DNA of 64,000 nt, from NCBI GenBank assembly GCA_024742705.1, contig JANSXZ010000011.1:59972-123971 (forward strand), read 5' to 3'. Position numbers and translations under genes: made by a program. Source of the DNA: Paracoccaceae bacterium (lineage in GTDB: Bacteria; Pseudomonadota; Alphaproteobacteria; Rhodobacterales; Rhodobacteraceae). This document shows, piece by piece, positions 28,373-36,479 of this stretch; the first letter of the stretch is position 1; every line of letters begins with the position of its first letter. The notes beneath the pieces were generated by a model. It saw only the letters and a program-made list of their open reading frames with translations. It was not told the DNA's origin and ran no database searches.

Positions 28373-28977
28373 TGCGGCAGATCGAGTTTCTCTACGACTT
28401 CGGCAGCCCCAACGCCTATCTGGTGCACCGCGCCCTGCCCGCTCTGGCCACCCGCCACAATGCGCACGTCACACCTGTGCCCATCCTTCTGGGCGGCGTG
28501 TTCAAGGCCACCAACAACCAGTCGCCAGTTACGGCCTTTGCCGGAATACCTGGCAAGTTGGCCTACCAGCGCATTGAAATTGCACGGTTCATCCAACGGC
28601 ACGAAATCCCGTTCCGGTTCAATCCGCATTTTCCCGTCAACACGCTGACACTGATGCGCGCCGCACGTTTCGCGCAAACCCAGCCCTATGCCGCCACCTA
28701 CATCGACACCGTCTTTGATGCGATGTGGCGCGATGGGGTGAACATGGGAGATGGCCAAACCGCTCTGGCCGTGCTGAACGGCGCCGGTCTTCCCGGCGAT
28801 GCCATTCTTGCCGCCACCCAAACGCCGGAGATCAAAAGCGCACTGATCGAGGCCACCGAACGCGCTGTTGCGCGCGGCGTCTTCGGCGCGCCGGCACTGT
28901 TCTTTTCGGATCAGATGTTCTTCGGCAAGGATTCCCTGCCCGATCTGGAATGGGCGTTGTCGCAACCCGTTACCTGA
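28372..28977 (+). CDS. 2-hydroxychromene-2-carboxylate isomerase family (DsbA-like, kappa-class GST)
   Basis: 201 residues; start ATG 28372 overlaps the SDR stop by one base. The N-terminus IEFLYDFGSPNAYLVH has the Ser/Asp pattern of HCCA isomerases in place of a CxxC, and GVFGAPALFF near residue 170 is the cis-Pro loop. Family members use glutathione to isomerise hydroxychromene carboxylates in aromatic breakdown, or act as kappa GSTs. With GST and SDR this makes a small glutathione-linked unit next to the importer. Confidence 0.85.
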   Translation: MRQIEFLYDFGSPNAYLVHRALPALATRHNAHVTPVPILLGGVFKATNNQSPVTAFAGIPGKLAYQRIEIARFIQRHEIPFRFNPHFPVNTLTLMRAARFAQTQPYAATYIDTVFDAMWRDGVNMGDGQTALAVLNGAGLPGDAILAATQTPEIKSALIEATERAVARGVFGAPALFFSDQMFFGKDSLPDLEWALSQPVT

Positions 28978-28997
28978 TACAACCCCGCACCGCTGGT

Positions 28998-29066
28998 GCG
29001 CGGCGTGCGCTTTCCTTTCGCCACAAATATCCCCGCCGGAGGCTTCCCGACCCATCGGGTCGGGAA
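28998..29066. repeat. Palindromic intergenic repeat, variant copy 2
   Basis: On the - strand it reads hairpin TTCCCGACCC-GAT-GGGTCGGGAA (29044-29066), then GCCTCCGGCGGGGATATTT, GTGGC and a GAAAGGAAAG tail near 29010. The tail matches the other copies; the hairpin sequence differs. It lies between convergent genes and may also act as a terminator, though no T-tract follows on either strand. Confidence 0.55.
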
Positions 29067-29083
29067 ATCCGGACGCAGACAGC

Positions 29084-29785
29084 CTAGACTTCCAGCCACT
29101 CCTTGCGCACGTCTTCGCGGTCGCGCAACTCCTGAGGTGTGCCTTCGAACACCACCTGCCCGTGGCCCATCACATAGACACGGTCGGCGATGTCCATGGC
29201 GATCGACAGCTTCTGCTCCACCAACAGGGTCGAAATCTTGCGCTTCGAGATTTCCTTGAGAAGTTGCGCCACCCGCTGAACCATCTGTGGCGACAGCCCC
29301 TCGGTCGGTTCGTCGATCATCACAAGGTCCGGGTCGCCCATCAGCGTGCGGCACATCGTCAGCATCTGCTGTTCGCCGCCCGACAGAACCGACGCTTCCA
29401 CGTCCGCGCGCCTCTCGAGGTTCTCGAACATGTTGAACATGTCCTGCATCGACCATCGGCCCGCGCCATCCTTCTGGCCCGGCTTCAGGCCCAGTATCAG
29501 GTTCTGGCGGGTGGTCAGACCGGGAAAGATATCGCGGTTCTCGGGCACATATCCAATCCCCAGGTTGGCGATCTCGAAGGCCTTGCGCCCGGCGATCTCC
29601 TCGCCCTTGAACTTGACCGATCCATGCGGTTCGACCTCGCCCATGATCGACTTGCAAGTGGTCGACCGGCCCACGCCGTTGCGGCCCAGAAGGGCCACGA
29701 TTTCGCCCTCCTGGATGTTCATCGTCACACCCTGAAGAATGTGCGACTTGCCGTAATAGGCGTGCATGTCATTGACATCGAGCAT
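29084..29785 (-). CDS. livF: ABC importer ATPase, LivF type
   Basis: 233 residues, normal for LivF. The signature motif LSGGEQQM is near residue 135 and Walker B LVMIDEPTEGL near 153. The Walker A loop reads GRNGVGRST: the invariant lysine is arginine (codon CGG). The start overlaps livG by ATGA. It energises uptake of the ligand bound by the periplasmic protein encoded upstream in the same operon. The ligand is not necessarily an amino acid; Liv-type importers in alphaproteobacteria also carry carboxylates and aromatic acids. Confidence 0.93.
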   Translation of the reverse strand: MLDVNDMHAYYGKSHILQGVTMNIQEGEIVALLGRNGVGRSTTCKSIMGEVEPHGSVKFKGEEIAGRKAFEIANLGIGYVPENRDIFPGLTTRQNLILGLKPGQKDGAGRWSMQDMFNMFENLERRADVEASVLSGGEQQMLTMCRTLMGDPDLVMIDEPTEGLSPQMVQRVAQLLKEISKRKISTLLVEQKLSIAMDIADRVYVMGHGQVVFEGTPQELRDREDVRKEWLEV

Positions 29786-30564
29786 CAGTGTTCAGCCTCC
29801 AATGCGGCGCCCAGATACGCCTCCTGCACCTTGGGATTGCCGCGCACCTCTTCGGGGCGGCCGGTCGCGATGATTTCGCCGTAAACCAGAACCGAAATGT
29901 AATCGGCCAGGCCAAAGACCACGCCCATGTCGTGTTCCACCATCACCAGCGTCTTGTTTTCGGTCACCTTGCGGATCAGTTCGACGATATAGTCGGTTTC
30001 CGAATGGCTCATCCCGGCGGTCGGTTCGTCGAGCATGATCACATCGGCCCCACCGGCGATGGTGATGCCGATCTCGAGGGCGCGCTGTTCGGCATACGAC
30101 AAGGTGCCAGCCGGCAGGTTGCGCCGGTTCAGCAGGTTGATCTGCTCCAGAATCGCATCCGCCCCTTCGGTCAACTCGCGGCTGCGGCTGACCAGGTTCC
30201 AGAAGGAATATTTGTACCCCTGGCTCCACAGCAGCGAACAGCGGACGTTTTCGAACACGGTCATGTTCGAAAAGATGTTGGTGATCTGGAACGACCGCGA
30301 AAGCCCCATGCGGTTGATCTGATAAGGCGCCAGCCCGGCCAGGTCCTGGCCGTGCAGTTCCACCTTGCCCGCCGTCGCCGGAAACCGCGCCGTGATCAGG
30401 TTGAACAGCGTGGATTTGCCGGCCCCGTTCGGCCCGATCACCGCGTGGCGTTCGCCCCTGCCGATACTCAGATCGATGCCTCGGATGATCTCGGTCTTGC
30501 CGAAGCTCTTGCGCAGCCCGTCGATGTGCAGCGCGGGCGTCGTTGCTGCGTTCATGTCCTTCAT
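29785..30564 (-). CDS. livG: ABC importer ATPase, LivG type
   Basis: 259 residues from ATG 30564 (MKDMNAATTPALH), with GGAAGGA upstream; the start overlaps the permease stop by ATGA. Walker A GPNGAGKST is intact (about residue 45), the signature is LSYAEQRALEI (about 155) and Walker B VIMLDEPTAGM (about 173). It pairs with LivF as the second nucleotide-binding subunit. Because this partner has a complete Walker A, the dimer could still hydrolyse ATP if the LivF site is impaired. Confidence 0.93.
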   Translation of the reverse strand: MKDMNAATTPALHIDGLRKSFGKTEIIRGIDLSIGRGERHAVIGPNGAGKSTLFNLITARFPATAGKVELHGQDLAGLAPYQINRMGLSRSFQITNIFSNMTVFENVRCSLLWSQGYKYSFWNLVSRSRELTEGADAILEQINLLNRRNLPAGTLSYAEQRALEIGITIAGGADVIMLDEPTAGMSHSETDYIVELIRKVTENKTLVMVEHDMGVVFGLADYISVLVYGEIIATGRPEEVRGNPKVQEAYLGAALEAEH

Positions 30565-31859
30565 GCCCGGTCCTTCCCGACTGTATTGGCCTGGTGCCAT
30601 GCCGCGACCATGCCCGGCATGTTCATCCGCATCAGCCAGAAGGCTGCCACGGTGATCACCACGGCCACGATCCACGGCAGCAGCGTGTGACTGTCGAAGG
30701 TGGTCCAGAACAGCGTCATTTCATGATCGCCGGTCGCCGCATGGCGGAAGTGGAACACCATCTCGACCAGTGCCGACAGCCCCAGGATGCCGATCAGCGC
30801 CGGCAGCAGCGTCTTGATGTAGGGCACCACCAGCAGCTTGGCCTTGCCCAGCCGCATCGCCGGAACATGCATCATCAGCACGCCCGCCAGACCGCCGGGA
30901 AAGAACATCACCGTCGCCACGAACAGAACCCCGGCATAGAACGCCCATAGTTCGGTCTGCAGGCTGAGAACGGTCTGCACCAGCGTAAAGACGATCGCCC
31001 CCAGGATCGGCCCGAAGAAAAAGCCCACGCCGCCCAGGAACGTCACCAGAAGGATCTGCCCCGAGGTCACAAGGTTCAGGTTCTCCTCGGTCAGGATTTC
31101 ATAGTTAATGGCAAACAGCGCGCCCGCCACACCGGCGAAGAACCCCGAGGCGACAAAGCTGTAGAACCGCACCCAGCGGGCAGAATAGCCCAGGAATTCG
31201 GCCCGTTCGGGATTGTCGCGTACCGCGTTGGCCATGCGGCCCACCGGGGTGCGCGAAAAGAGGTACATCAGGGCCGCCGAGATGATGACCCAGAAGGCGA
31301 TCAGGTAGTAGACCTCGATCTGTTGCAGGAACTCGACACCGAAGAACGGCATGCCATAGGTCCGGTCGCCCGAGATGCCCTCCTCGCCGCCGAAGAAGGC
31401 CACGATGATCACCGAACAGGCGGCGATCAGTTCGCCGACGCCCAGCGAAATCATCGCGAAGACGGTGCCGGCCTTGCGCGTCGAGAACGCGCCGACGATG
31501 GTCGCCAGCCCCATGCCGAACAGACCGCCGAAAACCGGCAGCAGGGGCAGCGGGATGTTGGCAAAGAAATCGTCCATGTTCATGATATGCACACAGGCGA
31601 AACCGCCCACACCCATATACACCGCATGGCCGAAGCTGAGCATGCCGCCCTGCCCCAGAAGCATGTTGTAGGCCAGCGCGAAGATGATCGTGATCGACAT
31701 CTGGTTCATGATCGTGATCGCGCTGTTCGCCTGGAAGATGAACGGCAGGAACAGCAAAAGCAGGCTGGCGATGATCCAGGGCATCAGAGTGATCGACATC
31801 GAACCCGCGCGCATACGCTGCGCGGGCTTTGCCGGGTCGGTGGTCAACTGGTCGGTCAT
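30561..31859 (-). CDS. livM: Branched-chain-type ABC permease, LivM type
   Basis: 432 residues, longer than many LivM proteins. It has about ten hydrophobic segments, the family stretch NMLLGQGGMLSFGHAVYMGVG without its full length quoted further, and the cytoplasmic loop GRMANAVRDNPERAEFLGY that contacts the ATPase. An extra C-terminal region beyond residue 340 (segments at about 345-365 and 400-420) extends the usual core. The start overlaps the livH stop by ATGA. It forms the membrane channel with LivH. Confidence 0.92.
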   Translation of the reverse strand: MTDQLTTDPAKPAQRMRAGSMSITLMPWIIASLLLLFLPFIFQANSAITIMNQMSITIIFALAYNMLLGQGGMLSFGHAVYMGVGGFACVHIMNMDDFFANIPLPLLPVFGGLFGMGLATIVGAFSTRKAGTVFAMISLGVGELIAACSVIIVAFFGGEEGISGDRTYGMPFFGVEFLQQIEVYYLIAFWVIISAALMYLFSRTPVGRMANAVRDNPERAEFLGYSARWVRFYSFVASGFFAGVAGALFAINYEILTEENLNLVTSGQILLVTFLGGVGFFFGPILGAIVFTLVQTVLSLQTELWAFYAGVLFVATVMFFPGGLAGVLMMHVPAMRLGKAKLLVVPYIKTLLPALIGILGLSALVEMVFHFRHAATGDHEMTLFWTTFDSHTLLPWIVAVVITVAAFWLMRMNMPGMVAAWHQANTVGKDRA

Positions 31860-32812
31860 GCGTCACGCTTTCCAAGTAGGCCGTAGGGACGGAAGATCAG
31901 GATCAGCACCATCAGGATATACGGCAGGATATCGGCGATCTGCGGGCTGGTGATCGTCCAGAAATCGCGGAACAGGTTGTCGTCCAGATTGGTGGGCGTT
32001 GAAATGCCGATCCCGTTCAGGACGTCCTCCATGCGGACGTTGTAGGATTTGGCGAATGTGGTGATCCAGCCGATCAGGAGCGACGCCACCAGCGCGCCCC
32101 ACAGGCTGCCGAGACCGCCGATCACGATGGTCACGAACACGATCGACCCCAGAACGAAGGCCATGCCCGGAAACGTGCCCAGAACCGGCCCGGCGATCAC
32201 GCCGGCCACGCCAGCAAGCGCCGTTCCGACGCCAAACACGCCCATGAAGACCAGCGGAACGTTGTGGCCCAGAGCCTCGACCGTGCGCGGATAACTTAGA
32301 GCTGCCTGAATGATCATGCCGACGCGCGTCTTGGTCAGGATGTACAGTAGCCCGATGAAGATACCCACCGAAATGAAGATCATGAAGATCTTGTAGGCCG
32401 GGATCGAATTGCCCGCGATCGCGAAGGCGGTAAAGTTCAGCACTTCGGGAATGTCGTAGGGCATCTGGTTCTTGCCCCACAGAAACTGCACCAGTTCCTC
32501 GATCAGCAGGGCCAGACCGAAGGTAAAGATCAGTTCGGGCACATGGCCATACTGGTGTACCCGGCGCAGGCCGTAGCGTTCGACCCCCGCGCCCAGAACC
32601 CCGACAATCAGCGGCGCAATCAGCAGACCCATCCAGAACCCCAGCGCGAGGCTGATCTGATAGGCGAAATAGGCACCCAGCATGTAAAAGCTGGCATGGG
32701 CGAAGTTCAGAACGCCCATCATCGAGAAGATGAGCGTAAGACCGGCCGACAGCATGAACAGGAGCAAGCCTGTTACAAGCCCGTCGATCAGGTTGACGAG
32801 GATGAGGTCCAT
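31856..32812 (-). CDS. livH: Branched-chain-type ABC permease, LivH type
   Basis: 318 residues with about eight membrane segments. Family features are the N-terminal LILVNLIDGLVTGLLLFMLS, GVLNFAHASFYMLGAY near residue 33, and VTIVIGGLGSLWGALVASLL near 230. The start is 83 bases after the binding-protein gene, and an imperfect hairpin lies in the gap. It partners LivM. Confidence 0.93.
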   Translation of the reverse strand: MDLILVNLIDGLVTGLLLFMLSAGLTLIFSMMGVLNFAHASFYMLGAYFAYQISLALGFWMGLLIAPLIVGVLGAGVERYGLRRVHQYGHVPELIFTFGLALLIEELVQFLWGKNQMPYDIPEVLNFTAFAIAGNSIPAYKIFMIFISVGIFIGLLYILTKTRVGMIIQAALSYPRTVEALGHNVPLVFMGVFGVGTALAGVAGVIAGPVLGTFPGMAFVLGSIVFVTIVIGGLGSLWGALVASLLIGWITTFAKSYNVRMEDVLNGIGISTPTNLDDNLFRDFWTITSPQIADILPYILMVLILIFRPYGLLGKRDA

Positions 32813-32844
32813 CGTGCCCTCCGGAGGGTCAGGAATTCAGTAAA

Positions 32845-32879
32845 GCGAAACCCGCCCCGCGCGTCAGGCGCGAGGCGGG
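32845..32879 (-). terminator. Intercistronic hairpin between binding-protein and permease genes
   Basis: On the - strand an imperfect 12-base stem (32851-32862 with 32868-32879, one C/A mismatch, 5-base loop) is followed by TTTCGCTTT. Such hairpins after a substrate-binding-protein gene commonly stabilise its mRNA or stop part of the transcripts so that the binding protein is made in excess over the membrane parts. Confidence 0.6.
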
Positions 32880-32895
32880 ACATGATCGCGATGTA

Positions 32896-34140
32896 TCAGG
32901 GGCGACGCATGTTGCAGGTTGTCGGGCTGTCCATAGCCGCCATCGTCACCGATGATTCGGTCACGACACCAAACCCGGAGTTGTCATAGTCGAACTCCAC
33001 GCCTTCGTTGGTGTGCACATGAACATGCATGTCCTGGATCAGCTGGTGGTCCTGCGGACGCATGAACAGCTTGCCGCCCCACATGCTTTCGTACTCCATG
33101 CCTTCCAGCGCGGTGGCCACGGCAACAACATCGTCGGCAGTGCCGGCTTCGTTGATGGCTTCGGCCAGCATTCCGATCACGTTGAAGATCCGGCTCTGGT
33201 CGATGTTGCCGTCCGGATACTTCTCCTTGAAGGCGATGTACATCTGGCGCGCTTCTTCGGTGGCGATCGGGTTGATTTCGCCCTGCGCGATCAGACGGAT
33301 ACGGTCCTTGCCGCTTTCGCCAAAGGCACCGGTGATGCCCGAACCGGCGGCATAATAGGTGTAGATCGGACCTTCAAAGCCATTCTCGATCACCGATTTG
33401 CCCAGGCCCAGCATGTCGGCGCCCCAGTTGCCGGTGATCACCGCGTCGGCGCCCGACGATACGATCTTGCGGCTGTAGGGGGTGAAATCCTTCACCTTGC
33501 CGATGGGGTGCAGTTCGTTGCCGACGATTTCGATGTCGGGGCGCTTGGCTTCCAGGTTGGCGACGGCGGCGGCGGCCACGGCCTTGCCAAAGCTGTAGTC
33601 CTGGCCAATGATGTAGACCTTCTTCAGGCTTTCATCCTTGGCCATCACATCGGTCAGCGCGTCCATCTTGATGTCGGCGTTGGCATCGAAGCGGAAGTGC
33701 CAGAAGTTGCACTTGTCGTTGGTCAGCGCGGGATCGACGGCAGCGTAGTTCAGGAACAGAACCCGGTCGTCGGGGTTGCGGCGGTTGTGCTTGTCGATGG
33801 CTTCGGTCAGCGCGTTCGCCACGCCCGAGCTGTTGCCCTGCGCGATGTAGCGGATGCCCTGATCAATCGCGACCTGAAGCTGGATCAGCGATTCCTTGGG
33901 GCTGATCTTGTTGTCGAAGGCGACGATTTCGAACATGTCGCCGTCCAGCACGCCGCCGGCTTCGTTGACCATCTTCTCAGCCGCGAATTCGAACTGATGC
34001 AGGCCGTTGGTGCCGGTGCTGGCGAACGGGCCCGACAGCGGGTCGATGAAAGCAATCTTGATGGTTTCGGCATATGCGGCCGAGGTGCTCATCACCAGCG
34101 CGAGCGCAGTCGCCACGCCAAACTTGGTCGTTTTAAGCAT
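32896..34140 (-). CDS. ABC importer periplasmic substrate-binding protein, LivK type
   Basis: 414 residues. A signal peptide (MLKTTKFGVATALALVMSTS, cleavage after AYA) leads into the type I periplasmic fold, starting IKIAFIDPLSGPFASTG. Cysteines occur in DKCNFWHF and near the C-terminus (TTCNMRRP), possibly a disulfide. Strong GGGAGGATACTAA precedes the ATG. First gene of the importer operon; its position inside an acyl-CoA catabolic island suggests an organic-acid ligand rather than leucine (inference). Confidence 0.92.
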   Translation of the reverse strand: MLKTTKFGVATALALVMSTSAAYAETIKIAFIDPLSGPFASTGTNGLHQFEFAAEKMVNEAGGVLDGDMFEIVAFDNKISPKESLIQLQVAIDQGIRYIAQGNSSGVANALTEAIDKHNRRNPDDRVLFLNYAAVDPALTNDKCNFWHFRFDANADIKMDALTDVMAKDESLKKVYIIGQDYSFGKAVAAAAVANLEAKRPDIEIVGNELHPIGKVKDFTPYSRKIVSSGADAVITGNWGADMLGLGKSVIENGFEGPIYTYYAAGSGITGAFGESGKDRIRLIAQGEINPIATEEARQMYIAFKEKYPDGNIDQSRIFNVIGMLAEAINEAGTADDVVAVATALEGMEYESMWGGKLFMRPQDHQLIQDMHVHVHTNEGVEFDYDNSGFGVVTESSVTMAAMDSPTTCNMRRP

Positions 34141-34616
34141 TTAGTATCCTCCCTATATCAACCTGGCGGGCTGGATGCTTGTTCTCCGCCGGGCCTTGTG
34201 CCAGAGGGTCGCAGATTGCCGGGCAAAGTCAAGCGTTTGCCGCAACTTACAAGGCGATCTGACGGTGCCTCGCGGGCTACGGGAAAGGGCGTTCAAGGCG
34301 ATCTTTTCGCAGTTGCGGCATTATCGCGGGCGCAGCATTCTTGCCCATGGCGACCCCGGCGGTAAATATTCTTTCGTACCTAACGTTTAGCGGGTGGCGC
34401 CCCGAGATGGTCGATTTCACGCCCGCCGGCCATGGCCGAAATGCTGCATCTGCAAACTTCTCGGACCTGCCGGGCTGCGGCAGATGCGGGGTTCGACAAG
34501 CCCCGCGAAGGCGCCTTCCGGGCGGCCGATCTGCCTGAAAAACCCGCATCGGAATTCCGCACAGCGGAACAGCCTTTCGTTGCGATCTCAGATGATTCTT
34601 TCGCCGCGCCTGCGTC
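34141..34616. other. 476-base gene-free region between importer and IclR gene
   Basis: No convincing reading frame. It should hold the importer promoter on the - strand. A possible -35 TTGACT (34227-34232, - strand) sits inside an inverted pair GCAAA-8-TTTGC (34223-34240), but no good -10 is seen. AT-rich patches occur at 34365-34390. An IclR operator may be here, since the regulator gene is adjacent; no sure operator can be pointed out. Confidence 0.4.
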
Positions 34617-35414
34617 TCAGCCGCGCAGGCTGAGAACTTGCGCCGCTTGCAGCAATCGCTTGGCATAGACGGTCTCGAGCTGCTTTTTCTTGACGTGAAA
34701 CGATGGCCCGCCCACGTTCAGCCCGTACACCCGCGAACCGTTCAGCGAAAACACCGGCACCGCGATGCCGTTCACATCTGGGCGCCAGTCGCCATAGCTG
34801 CTGCAATAGCCGACTTCGCCGTATTCCGCCAGCGCCGCGTTCAGGCCCGCCATGCGCCGCGCACGGCCTTCGGGATCCTCGCGGTCGGCCAGTTCGATCG
34901 CCGCGGCGCGGGCGTCATCGCTCATCCCGGCCAAAATCGCGCGTCCGATCGCCGAATGAAACAGCGGCAGGCGCGAGCCCACCCGCATGGTCAGCGACAC
35001 GTCCTCGCGCGACCTCTGCACCGCGACATAGACCGCGTCCAGCCGGTGCGCTTCGGCCAGCGCCACCGTCAGGTAGGAATTCGGGCCGTTGCGCAGCGCG
35101 CGCATCTCGTCCTGCGCACGCTCGGAAAGGTCCATGCCCGCCAGAACCCCAAAGCCCAGTTGCAGCACCCCGGCGCCCAGGCGGTAAGTGCCGGTCCGCG
35201 GATCCGCCACCAGATAGTCCAGCTTGCAAAGTGTATAGGTCAGCCGCGAAACCGTCGCCTTGGGCAGGCCGGTCCTGTCGGCGAAATCGGTATTGGTCAG
35301 TTCGGTTTCATTGCGCTTGAAACAGCGCAATACATCCAGACCGCGCGCCAGGGCGGTGATGAAATTCCGGTCTTTCCCGTCCGCCAGGTCCGAACTGAAA
35401 TCGCCGTCGATCAT
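34617..35414 (-). CDS. IclR-family transcriptional regulator
   Basis: 265 residues from ATG 35414; a TTG 27 bases earlier is in frame but less likely. The winged helix-turn-helix is at about residues 18-75 (ALARGLDVLRCFKR; TGLPKATVSRLTYTL), and the C-terminal effector domain contains SAIGRAILA and the late GGPSFHVKKKQ. IclR proteins bind small organic acids and control catabolic operons. Its place between the importer and the kinase/phosphatase/thiolase genes makes it the likely local regulator of both. Confidence 0.9.
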   Translation of the reverse strand: MIDGDFSSDLADGKDRNFITALARGLDVLRCFKRNETELTNTDFADRTGLPKATVSRLTYTLCKLDYLVADPRTGTYRLGAGVLQLGFGVLAGMDLSERAQDEMRALRNGPNSYLTVALAEAHRLDAVYVAVQRSREDVSLTMRVGSRLPLFHSAIGRAILAGMSDDARAAAIELADREDPEGRARRMAGLNAALAEYGEVGYCSSYGDWRPDVNGIAVPVFSLNGSRVYGLNVGGPSFHVKKKQLETVYAKRLLQAAQVLSLRG

Positions 35415-35437
35415 TGCCCCGTCCCCAAGTCGTGTCC

Positions 35438-36469
35438 TCAAGCCCCGTTGAGCGCGCGCAGCCCATGGCCGGCAAAGACCGGGACATAAGTGCCCAGTTT
35501 CATCGCCCGTTCGGGATTGGATGCATTGCCATCAAGACCGCGCTTCAGAACGCCCTGGATGATCGCCGTCATCCTGAAGAAACAGAACCCCAGGTAGAAG
35601 CCGAAATCGTCGATTGCGGAAATCGAGCGGCGTTCGCAATAGCGGGCGATGAATTCCGCATCACTGGGCAGGCCAAGCGCGGCACGGTCGATCCCGGCCA
35701 GGCCCCGGCCTTCCGGGCCGGCGGGCATCTGCCATTGCATGATCACGGCGGCCAGATCCGCATAGGGATGTCCGATGGTCGACAGCTCCCAATCCAGAAC
35801 CGCAAGGCACCGGGTGCCGGTGGCCTCGAAGATCATGTTGTCGATGCGGTAGTCGCCATGCACCAGGGTGCGCTGGCCATCATCGGCCGGCAGGCGTTCG
35901 GTCAGCGCCGCCATCAGGCGGTCCATGTCCGGTACGCTTTCGGTTTCACTGGCGCGGTACTGCTTTGACCAGCGAGCGATCTGGCGCTCGTAATAGTTTC
36001 CCTGCGGGCCGAAATCCGAAAGCCCGACGGCGTCGATGTCGACCTCGTGCAGGGCGGCCAGAACCCGGTTCATGTCATCCATCACCGCGCCCCTGTCGGC
36101 GTTGGTCATACCGTCCAGCGTGGGCTCGTTCAGGTTGCGCCCGTCCACATGATCCATCACGTAGAAGGCCGATCCGATGACATCATCGTCCTCGCACAGC
36201 AGATGCATCCGCGCCACCGGCACGTCGGTGCCCGCAAGCGCGCTCTGCACCCGAAACTCGCGATCCACTGCATGGGCCGATTTCAGCAAAACGCCCGGCG
36301 GCTTGCGCCGCAGCACATAGTTGTGGCCGGGGGTCTTCAGCAGAAAGGTGGGGTTCGACTGGCCCACATCGAACTTGCGCACCGTGATCGGCCCCGAGAA
36401 ACCGGGCAGGTTCTCGGTCAGGTAGGCTTCGACTGCCGGCACGTCAAAGGTCTGGGCGGCGTTGGTCAT
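35438..36469 (-). CDS. Aminoglycoside-phosphotransferase-like kinase (ACAD10/11 N-domain / LvaA type)
   Basis: 343 residues of the APH kinase fold. It shows an N-lobe lysine in YVLRRKPPG (about residue 53), the catalytic loop LVHGDYRIDN (about 203) and the metal-binding Asp in AVLDWELSTIGHPYADLA (about 225). This is the arrangement of the kinase domain fused to the dehydrogenase in mammalian ACAD10/ACAD11 and of LvaA in the Pseudomonas levulinate pathway, which phosphorylate hydroxyacyl-CoAs. The ACAD partner here is encoded separately at 18087-19397. A small gap of 10 bases separates it from the phosphatase gene, so both belong to one - strand operon. Other APH-fold kinases with unrelated substrates cannot be excluded. 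Confidence 0.85.
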   Translation of the reverse strand: MTNAAQTFDVPAVEAYLTENLPGFSGPITVRKFDVGQSNPTFLLKTPGHNYVLRRKPPGVLLKSAHAVDREFRVQSALAGTDVPVARMHLLCEDDDVIGSAFYVMDHVDGRNLNEPTLDGMTNADRGAVMDDMNRVLAALHEVDIDAVGLSDFGPQGNYYERQIARWSKQYRASETESVPDMDRLMAALTERLPADDGQRTLVHGDYRIDNMIFEATGTRCLAVLDWELSTIGHPYADLAAVIMQWQMPAGPEGRGLAGIDRAALGLPSDAEFIARYCERRSISAIDDFGFYLGFCFFRMTAIIQGVLKRGLDGNASNPERAMKLGTYVPVFAGHGLRALNGA

Positions 36470-36479
36470 CCGGTGTCCC

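Noticed and set aside
33013..34365. 450-residue + strand frame over the substrate-binding-protein gene
   Set aside because: The opposite strand encodes an evident periplasmic binding protein with signal peptide; the + frame has no motif or ribosome-binding site.
34615..34635. Hairpin TCTCAGCC-5-GGCTGAGA as terminator of the IclR gene
   Set aside because: It spans the stop codon and no T-tract follows on the - strand, so there is not enough to call a terminator.
34277..34666. Possible small gene upstream of the importer
   Set aside because: The 129-residue - strand frame is Arg/Pro rich, lacks a ribosome-binding site and overlaps the IclR 3' end; it looks like chance.
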